From Armigeres subalbatus (taxonomy: Eukaryota > Arthropoda > Insecta > Diptera > Culicidae), in contig NC_085139.1 in the NCBI RefSeq assembly GCF_024139115.2, positions 7,101,533 through 7,165,532 on the forward strand: a stretch of DNA of 64,000 nt, written 5' to 3'. The position numbers and the translations under genes were made by a program. The notes beneath the pieces were generated by a model. It was not told where the DNA came from, searched no databases, and saw only the letters and a list, made by a program, of their open reading frames with translations. Positions 23,624 through 34,990 of the stretch are shown here, piece by piece (position 1 is the stretch's first letter; every line of letters begins with the position of its first letter).

Positions 23624-23814
23624 GGGAACGTCCACAAATTACATAACTCTTAGATCAATACACAATTTTCAGAAGCTTCATACAAAAAGTGTGACATAGG
23701 GGGGAGGGGGGTTGAAAAGTCGATCCATACACAATTTTCAGAAGCTTCATACAAAAAGTGTGACATAGGGGGGAGGGGGTTGAAAAGTGCGTTACGTAAT
23801 TAATGGATCTTCCC
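23624..23814. mobile_element. MITE with internal 69-bp tandem duplication
   Basis: The ends 'gggaacgtccacaaattaca' and 'aattaatggatcttccc' are imperfect inverted repeats (right end reverse complement gggaagatccattaattacg). Inside, a 69-bp unit beginning 'gatc.atacacaattttcag' and ending in a G-run followed by 'gttgaaaagt' is present twice (about 23654 and 23723). The G-run layout matches the MITE at 15175-15336. It lies in a GMAP-210 intron. Confidence 0.7.
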
Positions 23815-23840
23815 TTCTTATTTGTTTGTTCCCATAGTAA

Positions 23841-23979
23841 GGTGCCTGCCAGAGTAGACGCGTCTACGCGACGCGGCGCGAAAATTGCACACAAAGGAAT
23901 AACAATCAATAATAAGGAGCTGTCAAATCGTATGGACGCTTCGCTTCGCTTCGCACTTCGCGTCTACTCTGGCCGCACC
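23841..23979. mobile_element. MITE with GCCAGAGTAGACGCG ends
   Basis: The left end ggtgcctgccagagtagacg and the right end cgtctactctggccgcacc are inverted repeats (core GCCAGAGTAGACGCG exact). The inside is rich in 'cgcgacgcggcgcg' and 'cttcgcttcgcttcg'. It is a compact non-autonomous DNA transposon. Its inner edge is 40 bp from the splice donor of the large GMAP-210 exon. Confidence 0.75.
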
Positions 23980-24019
23980 CTGAGACAGAAAGACCTAGAC
24001 AGTATGCAAGAAAACTCAC

Positions 24020-26655
24020 CTTGCCGACGTGAGCGCGTTCGTGGACTTCTTCACGTCGTCCTCCAGGGCTTGCAGTTTCCGCTGGGTTTCCTCGTAGCGC
24101 TGCTGCAGTTCCACCGTTTCCTGGGTGTGAGCTTCCTCCGTCTCCAGCAGATGCTGCCTCAGCCGGTCCAGATCCTTGGCAAGGTTGTTCGTCTGCTCGA
24201 TCGCTTCCTGCTTCTCCTGCTGCACCAGCTTCTGATTGTTCTGCTCAATCAATAGGTTGTTGGTTAGAATTTCGGATTTTTCCCTCAGGAACTGGATTTG
24301 GTCGACCATTTTGTCAAAGTCTCCCAACTTTTTAGTTTCGGCCTCGAGCGAAGCTAGTTTTGCACGCAAAATTGGACATTCCGCACACTCCGTTGGAGGT
24401 TTGTCTTCATTCTTAGCGACCATTTCGGTTTGCAAAAGTTGACTCAGACGTTGAATCTCCGCGTGGTACTGGACGTTCTCGTTGTGTTTGGTCGTAATCA
24501 ACTGAACCAAATTATCCTTTTGTTGGGATAGCATTTCTATCATTTGACTCAGTTCATTGTATTTGGCCTGACTCGAAGTGGAAAGTCCTTCTAATTCCAA
24601 TTTCAGCTTGTCCAGTTCCTCTGTTTTCTGTGCCAGTTGATGCTCAACTTCATCTTTTGCCACTGCCAAACCAGTTGATTTCGTCGATTCGGCTTCCAAT
24701 CGCTCTTGCAGGATTTGCAATTCTTGCTGAGATGAACTTTCACTGGAAGTTTTCAACGCATTTGCTTCCTCATGATGCCTTTCCAAGTCTGCTTGTAGCT
24801 GCACAATTACAGATTCCTTTGCTTCCAGTGATTTTCGCAATTCAGCTATCTTAGACTCAGAAGTTTTGACATTTTCCACGGAATTCTGCTGCAGCTGTTG
24901 TAATTTCAAAACTAGACTAGCGTGATCTTCATTGATAGTCGTCAGCTGAGCTCGTAAACTCTCCGATTCCAACCTATACTTCTCAGTTTCATCTGGAATT
25001 TCTGTAGACAATTCCTGACTCTTCATTTCACTAATCTCAAACAACAAATTACTCTTCTCGCCTTCAGCAGTATCCAACGCCAACCGTAGATCCTTGATAG
25101 CTCTGCTTTTCTCGTCTAACGTTATCTGGCAGCTTTCCACCTTCATTTCCAGTTCTTCTCTTTCCTCGAGCACTTCCTCCAGTTTCTTGTTGATCTCCTT
25201 ATACTCATCGTCTAAGCTTTTGTTCAATCGGCTGCAGTCTTCCAGTTGCTTCTCCAGAATCACAATGCTGTCCTCGGCGTTCTCGTTGATCGTTTCCAGC
25301 TTCTTGCACTTCAAGTTTTCGATCTCCGCTATCAGCACATCGTTGTTCTTCATCAGATTGGAGCATTCCTTCTCGTACTCCAGCAGATCCGCCTCCAGGG
25401 TGTCCTTGTTGTGCTGAATGCGGGTATTCTCCGCCTTCAGGAAGTTCAGCTTGTCCTGCCATTCCCTCTCCTTGGCGTCCAGCTGAACGGAATTGTCGAT
25501 GATTGCACTCTTGAGTTCGTTGCGAAGATCGCTCGCCTCCTGCTGCAGCTGTTGAACAAGTTCTTCGTTGTTTCGCTGCTGTTCTGTTCGCTCAAGCAGT
25601 TCCTTCTGTTCGTCGAGTTTAGTTTGCAGGTCTTTTTCAATCTTCTGAAGTGCAAGATTGTCTTCCTGAAGACGATCGCAGTCGGTTTTCCATCGCTCCG
25701 ATTCGGCTTGTAGATGTTCCAGCGTTCTACGCAGCTCTTCGATCTCTGTCTGGTCCTCTTTCGGTTGCAGTGCTACAAATACTTCTTCCTCGGCTTTTTG
25801 TTTGAATTGGTTTAGCTCTGCTGTCAAGTTGAGGTTTTCTGATTCAAGTTTGTCGCATCGAGACATGGTCGATTCGAGTTCGCTTTTAACATATTGATTG
25901 TCATCTTTCATGGCAGCCAAGAATTGTTCTAGCTCTATTTTTTCTGCCACAGCGGCATTGCCTCGCTGTTGAGCTTCCATCAGTTCATCTTGAAATCTTT
26001 TCTCCGACTGATCTAACTTGCTCTGTAACTCTTTAAGTTTTCCTTCCAACCCTGCTACAGTTTCTACGTTTGCAACAACAATCCTCTCCAATTCAGATTT
26101 CAATCTAACACTCTCCTGACAAGAACCAACATAGCTTTGTTCTAATTTTGCGTATTTGACTTTGAGTGCCTCTAACTCTTTCGTCACAGCTGCTTCGCCG
26201 TGCATCACCCTCAGATCCTCCTCTAACCTGTTGCATTTCTCCTGCAGTCCCTTTTTGGCGCCCAACAAGTTTTCCACTACCAGCTCGTGCTGTCGGTCAA
26301 GCTCCTCAATGTTCTCGTTCAACTCGCGATTTTCGCTACTGACCTGCGTGAGTTTCTCGGTGAGCAGAGCATTCTCCAGCTGCTGCTTCTTCAGCTGATG
26401 CCGGATATCGCCCAGCTGACGATGTAGCCGTTCGATGATTTCCCCCTCGGACGCCGGGGCTTCCAGCGGAATCGTGGTAAGATCCGTCCCGGACCGAGGA
26501 GAATCATTCTCGTCGCCCTTCTTCGAAGAAGACGATGTGGATGACACATTCTGTTCCGGATCCCAGAACCAGCTGTCTTCGAGGGCGGATGATGTGGTGG
26601 GCTGGGCTGCTAATGACGTCGTTGCCGTTGATGTGCTTGGACCATGCTGATCGAC
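24020..26655 (-). CDS. TRIP11 homologue: GMAP-210-like golgin, large coiled-coil exon
   Basis: A single uninterrupted 2,636-bp exon, about 878 codons. It opens at acceptor ...ttttccag (26656 onward) in phase 0 with 'VDQHGPSTSTATT'; an in-frame stop lies just upstream and there is no ATG, so it is internal and a further 5' exon must exist. A Ser/Thr-rich leader with the motif 'EDSWFWDPEQ' (residues ~24-33) and 'KKGDENDSPRSG' precedes an almost continuous coiled coil from about residue 70, rich in Glu, Gln, Leu and Lys ('LHRQLGDIRHQLKKQQLENA'). It ends 'ALTSA' at donor gtgagt. A long rod with a C-terminal pre-GRAB segment fits GMAP-210, which tethers vesicles at the cis-Golgi. The vertebrate protein is about 1,980 residues, so this appears shorter. 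Without the next exons, 'coiled-coil golgin' would be the safe call. Confidence 0.85.
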
Positions 26656-28955
26656 CTGGAAAAGAGATTAGAAAGAAGCGCATTCAGAATTTAGATCAAG
26701 GTAGGCGGTCGTTTTAATGTCTTCAAAGAAGAGCTCATTATGATTGTAAATGGTGAATTCTGAATGCCTTGTAATAAAGCAAACATGATTTTGTTATGAC
26801 ACATCGCCTACGGCTTCGTGTTGCCACATTCTTTACCGCAAGCTTATCGTCGCTCTTTAAACAGAGAAAAACCATTCACATGACAAATATTTGCAGTTTA
26901 TGCAGATAAGGCCCAAGGCATGAATCAGTAACTATGCAAATATGAAGAAATAAATGGCCATTTCATCGTTGTTCAAGGGTCGAGGCTGGTTCGGTATTTT
27001 GCAAAACCACGCCTTATTTCAAACGGTCAGCCTAAAATAAATATGTTACCGCAATCATCAGAGCACAAATTTATAGCGATCCTTCAATGTTCCGGTCACG
27101 TCGCTCGTAGATAGTCTCGTGACCTTCACTTGTCGAAGCGTTACTCCCTACTCTGAGTTTTGTTTGACTTTGTAATACTGGCAGTCGCCATCTTCGATGA
27201 CAAACATTTTTCACTGCAGCCAGCTCGGAAGTGTAGTTCATAGCCTACTGCAGAAAATTGCATGTTTTAGAGCCCTTGAGTGCATCTAAGCAGGCAGCGT
27301 CAGCCACGAGGGGACTTTCGTTCCGTGAGAGCGCACAACAATGGCCAGCGAAAATCGTTTGTGTATGATTAATGACAGCCTATTTCGAAATTGTATAAAC
27401 ACGAATCTGGCGAACAAGCCGTTCGTCGCCGGATAGCTTGTAGAGTTTGATAGCCAAGCGATTTAATCCTACGCAGCGTCTATAATCATCCGAATTCGTC
27501 GAGCGTTGCAGCGGAGTACCCATTCGGAGAACGGACGGTCGTTGTCGATTGCATGCTGGATTTCATAAATCACACACAACTGACCTTCCATGTGGGACCG
27601 CTGAAGCGGACATGTCTGTGCTGATTGCTTACGACGACAGGAATATACCGGATTACATATACCACACGCGATGGAGCGTCGCTGCTTCACCCGAGGAGAT
27701 TGCCATCATCGTCATCGTTATCGCTCGCTATGGACGTCATTCAGAACGATCTTGCAAGCAGCAGCACAGGCCATTCCAGTCGAACTTATAGTCACATGTG
27801 CACTTGACCGTGTACGATAGCGCGATGATATCGCAATATCCGCATCATCAGATTCGAAGTGTAAGCGTTGCATAACTCACAAACAGTAGGCTTTACCACT
27901 AATTAATTTACGTTTGTCACCGTCGGCCGCAGCCAGCTTGGATCATGAATTATAATTCATGATTATCTACGTCAACAAAACGCTTGCCATTTAGGCTAAG
28001 TTCAAATGCAACTTAGCGATTAGTTGACAAGCGATCGTGTATTCGTAAGCCATGGACGGTGGCCTTCCATGAATCATACAAAGGCAGCGGGGGATACGGT
28101 CGGTACGTGACACCGACTTCTAATTGTCGCAAATCGCCAACCAGTGTGGTGTGTGGTTGACAAAAACAAAACGCAAACCCGTGTGGCGAGATGTCAATGT
28201 GTACTTTGATCATTATTGCTTTATTATGTTCTCGCTGTCATCTCTGATGTTTACCGCCAGCGCGATCGCCGAGCAATGCAGCCCTGCAGCAGCGATGCGC
28301 GAGTTAATGGAGCCTGGTAGTTAGCCACCTACCAAACCTATCCGGGAGGGGGTCGAACGCTGGTAACAACATCAGCATGTAATAGAATTAAACCGATGCG
28401 ATGATGGCCAACGACGACAAATGACGATTGCTCAAACGAGCACGTTCCTCATCGCGTCGCGGTATGCAAATGAATAAATCCCATCTGCCTGATTTGATGC
28501 ATGCGGTTTATGGCACTTGGGCCGTTGCGTTAGGACGCGAGAAGGTATTGAAGGAGTTTGGTAATTTATACGAACGACAAGTTGGTTTAGGAATGATTTC
28601 ATCATTGGAATACTTATCTTGTGATCTGTTGAACTAGTAATCACAGCTAAGCACGTTGTTTATTTATGGATTACTAGGAGCTATCTACATATGGCCAGTT
28701 TTGATAAAATCGTTCTTAAATTTCAATCATTGAGTACTCTCGAGCGAGAAAACTCGTTCAAGTTTATTAAGAAAAATATTTCGCATAACGATTTTTTTTT
28801 ATCGGCCCTAGCCCTAGCGAACGGCTTTCAATCTGATGATTTTCAAATATCTTTCGTTTATCTACTTCCTCATACTTTGAGTAGAACTGACTGATAAAGT
28901 CGATAAACAAATCATTCATTTCCATCACGGTCGTAAAATCTGTTTCATTTCACAT
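26656..28955. other. Unassigned DNA 5' of the large exon
   Basis: By orientation this is intron or upstream region of the golgin gene. It looks less repetitive than most of the window and has a more even base composition at 27100-28650. I looked on the minus strand for a short first exon with a curvature-sensing N-terminus and a phase-0 donor and found none. Open frames here (60-80 residues) lack recognisable content. Confidence 0.4.
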
Positions 28956-29610
28956 AACTTGTCATAAGACGAGTTCGTACCATTCCATTTAATTCCACCA
29001 CATTTACATTTGACAGATACGTATTTCGACCTCAGCAGTATGAAGCTATCGGTTCAATTTATCGACCGTTCGGTGTTATTGCGGGACTTGATTTGGCATG
29101 GAGTAATTAAATTAGAGAAAGGCAGAGATTTTCCATTTTCCGACGTTTCGGCGCAAAATTCATTGCGCCGAAATGTCGGAAAAAAGAAAATCTCCGTTTA
29201 CCTCTAATTTAATGACTGGCTTCCAAACCAAATCCCGCAGTAAAGCTATCAGTACACTGTTTGCCATAATGACAAATCTAGGAACTTTCTTCAAATAGGC
29301 GAAATTGATTCTGATCTTGGTTTTTTGGAATAGTTACTACGCATTTAATTCGGATTATTTTGGTCAACTAATGCACTCAACAGAAATAATAGGTAGCGAT
29401 CTATCTGGTAGTAACGTTAGTCGAACGAAATATGACTCCATCAAGTACAAGACACTGAAGACGGTCTTACTGTTGAGATCGAAATTCGTATCTGTAAAAA
29501 ATACAATCAAGTGGTGGAATAAAACGGAATTGTACGAATAAGTTCGAAACTGACGACATTCGAATTCGAAACTTGCGACATTCCACTAAAAGCTCAAAAT
29601 AAATTTTCTT
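28956..29610. mobile_element. Opposed Penelope-like terminal fragments
   Basis: At 28956-29038 an inverted fragment ('cttgtcataagacgagttcg', 'gacagatacgtatttcgacc') stops abruptly at 'cagcagta'. At 29449-29610 a forward fragment of the same repeat ('gacactgaagacggtcttac', 'gtggtggaataaaacggaat', 'ttccactaaaagctcaaaat') follows. The 410 bp between is different and contains an inverted word pair 'gaaaatctc/gagattttc' with 'ttccgacgtttcggcgcaaa' around 29130-29190. The head-to-head layout is typical of Penelope-like ends. Confidence 0.55.
29451..29496 (+). ncRNA. Hammerhead ribozyme-like motif, covarying copy
   Basis: GACA, CTGAAGA, C, stem II GGTCTT/GAGATC with loop ACTGTT, GAAA, ATTCGTATC, TGTA. 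Compared with the other two copies, a C-G pair of stem II is replaced by U-A (GGCCTT/GAGGTC to GGTCTT/GAGATC). Stem I is weakened to 3 bp by a terminal change. Confidence 0.5.
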
Positions 29611-30227
29611 ATCATTTTGCATAAGTTTTCCATGCAGAATTGCATAGTTTCACTGATTTGTCGAATCACAATCCGTTCCTGAAAGCATGCTTACACGTGC
29701 AAAAATAATTATATTACTAGTCAAACCTACCCGATCTTGCTCGGCTTATTTTTTTTACCTATCTGTAAATCGTTTAGTTGATTGCAGCTTCGTCCTCTAG
29801 ATTGATTATAGTTCGAGCTTGATGGTTTCTTCAGAACTCATGAAAGCATAGTATTTTTATATTTGTTCAACTTTCCCTACGAAATGTTCTTTTTTCCATA
29901 TTTCATGTTTCATATACAGTTGATCCCAAGACGAATCAATTAGTGAGAAATTTTCTTTCAAATCGGTCCATACGTTTGTAGGTTATATTGCCTCAAAAGA
30001 AATGTGAACGCATTTTTATATATAGAGATTCTAGTTATACAAAGAACGTCATTTCACAATTTTCAAAAATTAAAAAACACTACATTGATTATGCTTGTAG
30101 AAAATGCTGATAACGTAAGAATCACAAGGAAGCTTAAACCATATGATATGGTTTCCAAATGTTATTACAGTTCCGAATTCATTTCCATTGATAGTAGACA
30201 ATGTGAACCATATCTCAGTAAATTTTA
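29611..30227. other. Unassigned AT-rich DNA
   Basis: Nothing recognised between the Penelope-like fragment and the foldback element. Confidence 0.4.
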
Positions 30228-31800
30228 GAAAATGGTGTCAGGCCATTAGGCCGAAGGCCGTAAGGCCGAAGGACATTTGGCCGAAGGTCATTAGGCCGAA
30301 CGGTCATTAGGCCGAATGGCCATTAGGCCGAATTAGCAAAAAAAGCAAAAAGTGAAAAATGAGAAGTTCTTCCTTCTCCCTTCTTGTATCTTCCTTCTTC
30401 TTCCTTCATTCTTCCTTCTTCTTCCTTCATTCTTCCTTCTTCTTTCTTTCTTCTTCCTTCTTTTTTCTTACATCTTCCTTCTTCTTCTTCTTCTTCTTCC
30501 TTATTCCTTCTTTCTTCTTCCCTCTTCTTTCTACCTTCTTTCTTCTTCCTTAATCATTATTTCTTCTTCCTTTTTTCTTCTTCCTTAGTCATTATTTCTT
30601 CTTCCTTTTTCTTCTTCCTCCTTTTTTCTTCCTTCTTTCTTCTTCCCTCTTCCTTCTTCTTTCTTTTTTTCCGTTTACTTCCTTCTTCTTTCTTCTTTCT
30701 CCCTTCTTCCTTTCTTCTTCTTCCTTCTTCCTTCTTCTTTCTTCCTTCTTTCTTCTTCCTTCTTCATCCTTCCTTCTTCCTTCTTCTTTCTTCCTTCTTT
30801 CTTCTTCCTTCTTCCTTCTTCCTTCTTCCTTCTTGTTTCTTCATTCTTACTTCTTCCTCCCATTTCTTTTTTCTTCTTCCTTCTTCCTTCTTCTGTCTTC
30901 CTTCTTCCTTCTTCCGTTTTCCTTTTTCCTTCTTCCTTCTTCATTCTTTCTTCTTCCTTCTTCATTCTTCCTTCTTCCTTCTTCCTTCTTCCTTCTTCCT
31001 TCTTCCTTCTTCCTTCTTCCTTCTTCCTTATTTCTTTTTCCTTCTCCCTCTTCCTTCTTCCTTCTTCCTTCTTTCTTCTTCTTTCTTCCTTCTTTCTTCT
31101 TCCTTCTTCCTTCTTCCCACTTCCTTCTTCCTTTTTCCTTCTTCCCACTTCCTTCTTCCTTCTTCCTTTTTCCTTCTTTCTCCATTTTCCTTTTTTCTTT
31201 TTCCTTCTTCTTCCTTCTTCCTTCTTCCTCCTTTCTTCTTCATTCTTCCTTCTTCTTTCTTCCTTCTTCCTTCTTTTTTCTTCCTTCTTCCTTTTTCCTT
31301 CTTCCTTCTCCCTTCTTCCTTCTTTCTTATTCAGTCTTACTTCTTCCTCCCATTTCTTCCTTCTTCCTTCTTCCTTCTTCTTTCTTCCTTCTTCTTTCCT
31401 CCTTCTTCTTTCTTCCTTCTTCTAACTTCCTTCTTTCTTCTTCCTTCTACCTTCTTCCACCCTTTTCCTTTTCTTCTTCTTCCTTCTTAATTCTTTCTTC
31501 TTCCTTCTTCCTCCTTCCTTCTTCCTGCTTCCTGCTTCCATCTTCCTTCTTCCGTTTTCGTTCTTCCTCCTTCCTTCTTCCTTCTTCTTTCTTTCTTCTT
31601 CCTCCCTTTTCCTTTTTTATTCTTCCTTCTTCCTTCTTACTTCTTCCTCCTTTTTCTTTTCTTCTTCTTCCTCACTTCGCACTAGTCACTTCTCACTCCC
31701 CAGTTCTCTTTCGGCCTAATGACCGTTCGGCCTAATGACCATTCGGCCTAATGGCCTTCGGCCTAATGACCTTCGGCCTAATGACCCAGCATCATTTTTG
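30228..31800. mobile_element. Foldback element 1: inverted 15-bp arrays around a 1.3-kb polypyrimidine tract
   Basis: The left end (30237-30332) has six ~15-16 bp units centred on CATTAGGCCGAA. The right end (31709-31787) has five units of the reverse complement TTCGGCCTAATG. Outer bases GGTGTCAGG and, inverted, GATGCTGGG extend the terminal repeat. The interior 30361-31670 is an almost pure pyrimidine strand made of CTT/CTTCC repeats. Long open frames there (368 residues plus, 157 minus) are only Phe/Leu/Ser or Lys/Glu/Arg reading of the repeat. No target duplication could be identified. Confidence 0.75.
30361..31670. repeat. Polypyrimidine (CTTCTTCC)n tract
   Basis: About 1.3 kb of T/C on the plus strand with a mixed CTT and CTTC period, interrupted by scattered A and G. 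The strand asymmetry is extreme. Such mirror-repeat tracts can form triplex (H-DNA); this is a property of the sequence class, not shown here. Confidence 0.95.
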
Positions 31801-31904
31801 TTTTTGTTTTGGAAGATCTTTGAAAATATCAAGGAATATTTTTTTTCAAAACTCCAGAATAAAATGCTTCGAAACTTACAAAAAATCGTTGGAATATTGG
31901 AACA

Positions 31905-32700
31905 TTACATGGTCGTTACATGCAGAGAGAATTGCTTGCAATTGCAGGCTACATTGCACTCTTTTGAGAGCTGGAGCAAACTAAATAGCTTGGAGTTCTG
32001 CGTATGAAAATTAAATATTATTACTTTTTGTAGAATGTGGCGTCTGATCATATTCGACTTGTACTCTTTTTCTGGCGAAAAACTGAAGTCAAAGATATTG
32101 GTGTAATAAACGGCAAGGAACTGACATTTCGGTCAAACTATGAAGATGTGATTTCGGCGGCGAACAAGCAACTTGGCTCTATCTTCAAGATATCCGATGG
32201 TTTTAGTGATCCTCTCTGCCTCAAATCATTCTACTGTGCTTTAGTTCGCACCATTTTGGAATCTTGGGTACTGGTGTGGTGCTCACATACAGTAGGAATA
32301 GGATTGACGGCATTGAGGATGTTCAATGGAAATTTGTTCGACTGGCACTTCGGACCGGAACCTTCCTTGGCGTGATCCTGCGCATCTTTCTCCTTATGAA
32401 CACCGACGCAACTTAATTGGCTTAGAATCGCTGGAAAACAGGAAATCTGCAATGCAAGTCGCTTTAAGTGCTTTAAAGACTCAGCTTTGCCTTCTGTATT
32501 CTATTGGTAAAACCCACAAGACCCCTCCCTTCCATCTATTTCAACCTTCACCTGTAACCTGTAACAAGCAAACAGTATGTGGCCGCATCCTGAATTCCAC
32601 CCTGTATGTGCCTCATTTCCCGTACCCTTTCACGATTCCAAAGCACCTCTCACTTAAAACGGTTACCAATCTCCACTCACCCCAAGAGGGGTAGTTCATG
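31905..32700 (+). pseudogene. Jockey-type LINE fragment, 3' part, degenerate
   Basis: A frame at 32037-32375 reads 'VKDIGVINGKELTFRSNYED', 'ANKQLGSIFKISDGFSDPL', 'LYCALVRTILES-like' (here FYCALVRTILES) and then 'VLVWCSHTV', i.e. the region just after the RT catalytic core. It shifts frame into 'LPWRDPAHLSPYEHRRNLIG' and 'LESLENRKSAMQV'. Upstream, 'ATLHSFESWSKLNSL' (31948-31993) is the preceding helix. It is the same type of element as 13350-14643 but a different, non-overlapping copy. Non-functional. Confidence 0.8.
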
Positions 32701-34600
32701 AGCGGAACCGACAACGATGGTACAAAAAATAATTAAAAACGGTAAAATCGGATTCACTCGTATTGCCTTAAGATTTTCGGGCTTTGGCTTGGCTTGCTAA
32801 CAGGAGTTAGATTTAATTCGTTTCAGACCGCCTTAGTGAGCAGCATCAGTACGCGTCGCGTGAAATCTGTAGCTGTAAGTTTCAATTGTTGAAAAGACGT
32901 GTACTTATACTTTGTTTTAGTTTCCTTAGGTACAAAAAACGATTCGGTATTTAGTAGTGCTAAATAAAGTGACCAAAGAGTGCTATAAGTAGGTAGTTAG
33001 CAGATAAATTGTTAAAAATAGTCAAAAACACACGTTAACACAATTGTACTTCCACTACTAGAGTAGAACAAAATATCGTTAAACCGTTCCCAACGATCAC
33101 TACTACCGAACAATATATCCTAGAAGAAGAAGATGAATTTCCATATATTATAAGATTGTGAAATGTGTGGTTTAAGGGTGGCTATGGGAGAGATTTATCA
33201 ACCATGAGGCCAGAATTATTAACAATGGTGGATAGGTCCCAAAACGGGCATTTTTCTTTGTATTCGACAGCCATCTTGCCGGGGCGCAAACTATTGTGTC
33301 TTCCATTCGAAAGAGACGCGAGAAACGTTTGACCAAGCCGTCACAACGTCAACGATCGTCGGCCACGGGTTGGAATGGCCAATTCCACGTTGCCAGAAGC
33401 CATTACCAATCAACCAAGATCCACTTCCGTGGTCCGTAGCTGATCAAGAGCCGCTTCCGTGGTCCGTGGTTCAGATCCTCGGAACCAAGAGTGGTACCTG
33501 CTGCCTGTTACCCGACAACCACGGCCAAGTCTAATTTCCCAGCTAGAGGTGGCGTGCTTCTGGTGAACAAAATCGACTCTCGTTGCCCAGACTGTTAAAC
33601 GTCACTCGTTCGGCCTACCGCCACCCTCTTGGTCAGAACTCCAGCTCGATTCTCGTGGCCCATACGGCTCGACAACGCTCGGGAACCATCTCATGGCGGT
33701 CGGCCAACTGCCGCCTCCGTTATCAAGAACCCAGCCCAGAGAGCATCGTCGGTTGATACACGCGGGAACATTTGGTCTATTATCGAGCACGTCACTCATT
33801 AGACCACTACCACCCGATAAGACCCATAACCACCACCATAAGTAACCACAAGAAAATCGCAAGTAGCATGAGACGTCACATTAGGTTATGCAGAAATTAC
33901 CAAAATTATGTCTAGTGCCCTATAATTGTATAATAAATATAATACTAGTTAAAATGCAATTCCACTCTGGCATGGAAACTTTTCATAGTGTTTGAAAGCT
34001 TACTACCGGTTATAAATTTGTTAACGTATTCCGGACTCAAGTGGAGTCTCCTCCCTTAGCGGTTCGTTCTGAAGTAGGTTTAATCCTGTGGCTTTTTAGC
34101 AGATTCAATCATTTGGCAAATACCGATAGTTTTCGGTCTTTGAGATTTGTTCATGAGATCACTCTAATTGTCGTGAGTTCTGTTGGCAACGTTCCAGGAG
34201 TGAGAGAATCGAATGACCGCTTCCGATAACCATAGTATCCGTCTACATCCCCTCCCCAGCGGAAATTTATCAAATCTTCAAAACAAAATGGTGAGTATTC
34301 TCAATAACCTCCCATCATCCGCAGTCGTCCTGGGCGACCATCCATAATTTAGGCAATTAACTTTGTTCAAGCTATTAATATTGAACGTGCGTTCTAGTTA
34401 TACTGAAGGTGATCACCTCCGATTTTTCTTCAATGCCTACAAAAAATGTAGGCAATTATTGTGTGAAAATATACATTACTAATGTTATAATTTTGATATG
34501 AAATAAAACTGGCCGAGGACACATTTTTATCGAATTATCTAATTATAACACACGCTTTTAACATAATTATAACATAATTTTAAATAACAACCATTGATAG
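32701..34600. other. Unassigned DNA, with a GC-richer part at 33290-33850
   Basis: The region 33290-33850 is GC-balanced and rich in 'ccgtggtccgt' and 'caaccacggcca' words, similar to the untranslated parts of retroelements, but no coding motif is seen. The minus-strand frame 33602-33862 (86 residues) is not recognisable. No LTR pair was found. Confidence 0.35.
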
Positions 34601-34614
34601 AATTAAGTTAAAAT

Positions 34615-34990
34615 ATTGTTATGGTTTCCTGAAAAAACGACATCTAGTCGACGACCCACGCCTCGACAAAATCCGCTCCAGTCACCAGGCCGCCAGAAAC
34701 GGCTGCCGACAAACTCTGCGCGAAGCCAAGGACAAAGCCTGATCCAGGTCCACTTTCTCGATGGCATCACCCTGGAACAATCCTCGATGGAGCTCTGGAG
34801 CAGCATCAATTCAGGGAAAAAGACGCGCCAGCGGAATCGCTCTCTCCGTTGACGGCGTCATACTTAGAGATCCCACGACCACAGCCGACACACTTGTCGA
34901 CCATTTTTACCAGCAACAGTCGTACCTTGAGTATCCCGAAGCATTCTGTAGGAGAGAGTTTTTTCAGAAAACGAACAATTCAGTGTAACT
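34615..34990 (+). pseudogene. Non-LTR retrotransposon fragment (endonuclease-RT linker)
   Basis: Frames read 'DPRLDKIR', 'HQAARNGCRQTLREAKDKA', then 'FLDGITLEQSSMELWSSI', 'GKRRASGIALSVDGVI' and 'DPTTTADTLVDHF'. The pattern (aromatic)-L..I......LW..I..(.)GK and a later 'LADHF' just before the RT domain is characteristic of Jockey/I/LOA-type LINEs. It stops before the RT core. Truncated and frame-shifted. Confidence 0.75.

Larger units (their letters stand above)
21137..24019 (-). other. GMAP-210-like intron (2,883 bp) loaded with mobile DNA
   Basis: The intron runs from donor gtgagt at 24019-24014 to the acceptor at 21139-21137, linking phase 2 to phase 2. It contains a copia-like gag remnant, an unassigned 1.5-kb stretch and two MITEs. 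The insertion nearest a splice site ends about 40 bp from the donor. Confidence 0.8.

Noticed and set aside
24236..25713. Plus-strand frames of 70-155 residues over the golgin exon
   Set aside because: Antisense shadows of the coiled-coil coding sequence.
26545..26547. GTG at 26547-26545 as a start for the 843-residue golgin frame
   Set aside because: The reading continues 36 codons upstream to a good splice acceptor, so this is an internal valine codon in an internal exon.
30352..31735. Long open frames (up to 368 residues plus strand, 157 minus strand)
   Set aside because: They are readings of the polypyrimidine repeat: only Phe/Leu/Ser/Pro on one strand and Lys/Glu/Arg/Gly on the other; no start context or domain.
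32701..33950. LTR or 5' leader of a retrotransposon
   Set aside because: I looked for a repeated LTR, a primer-binding site and a polypurine tract and could not support any.
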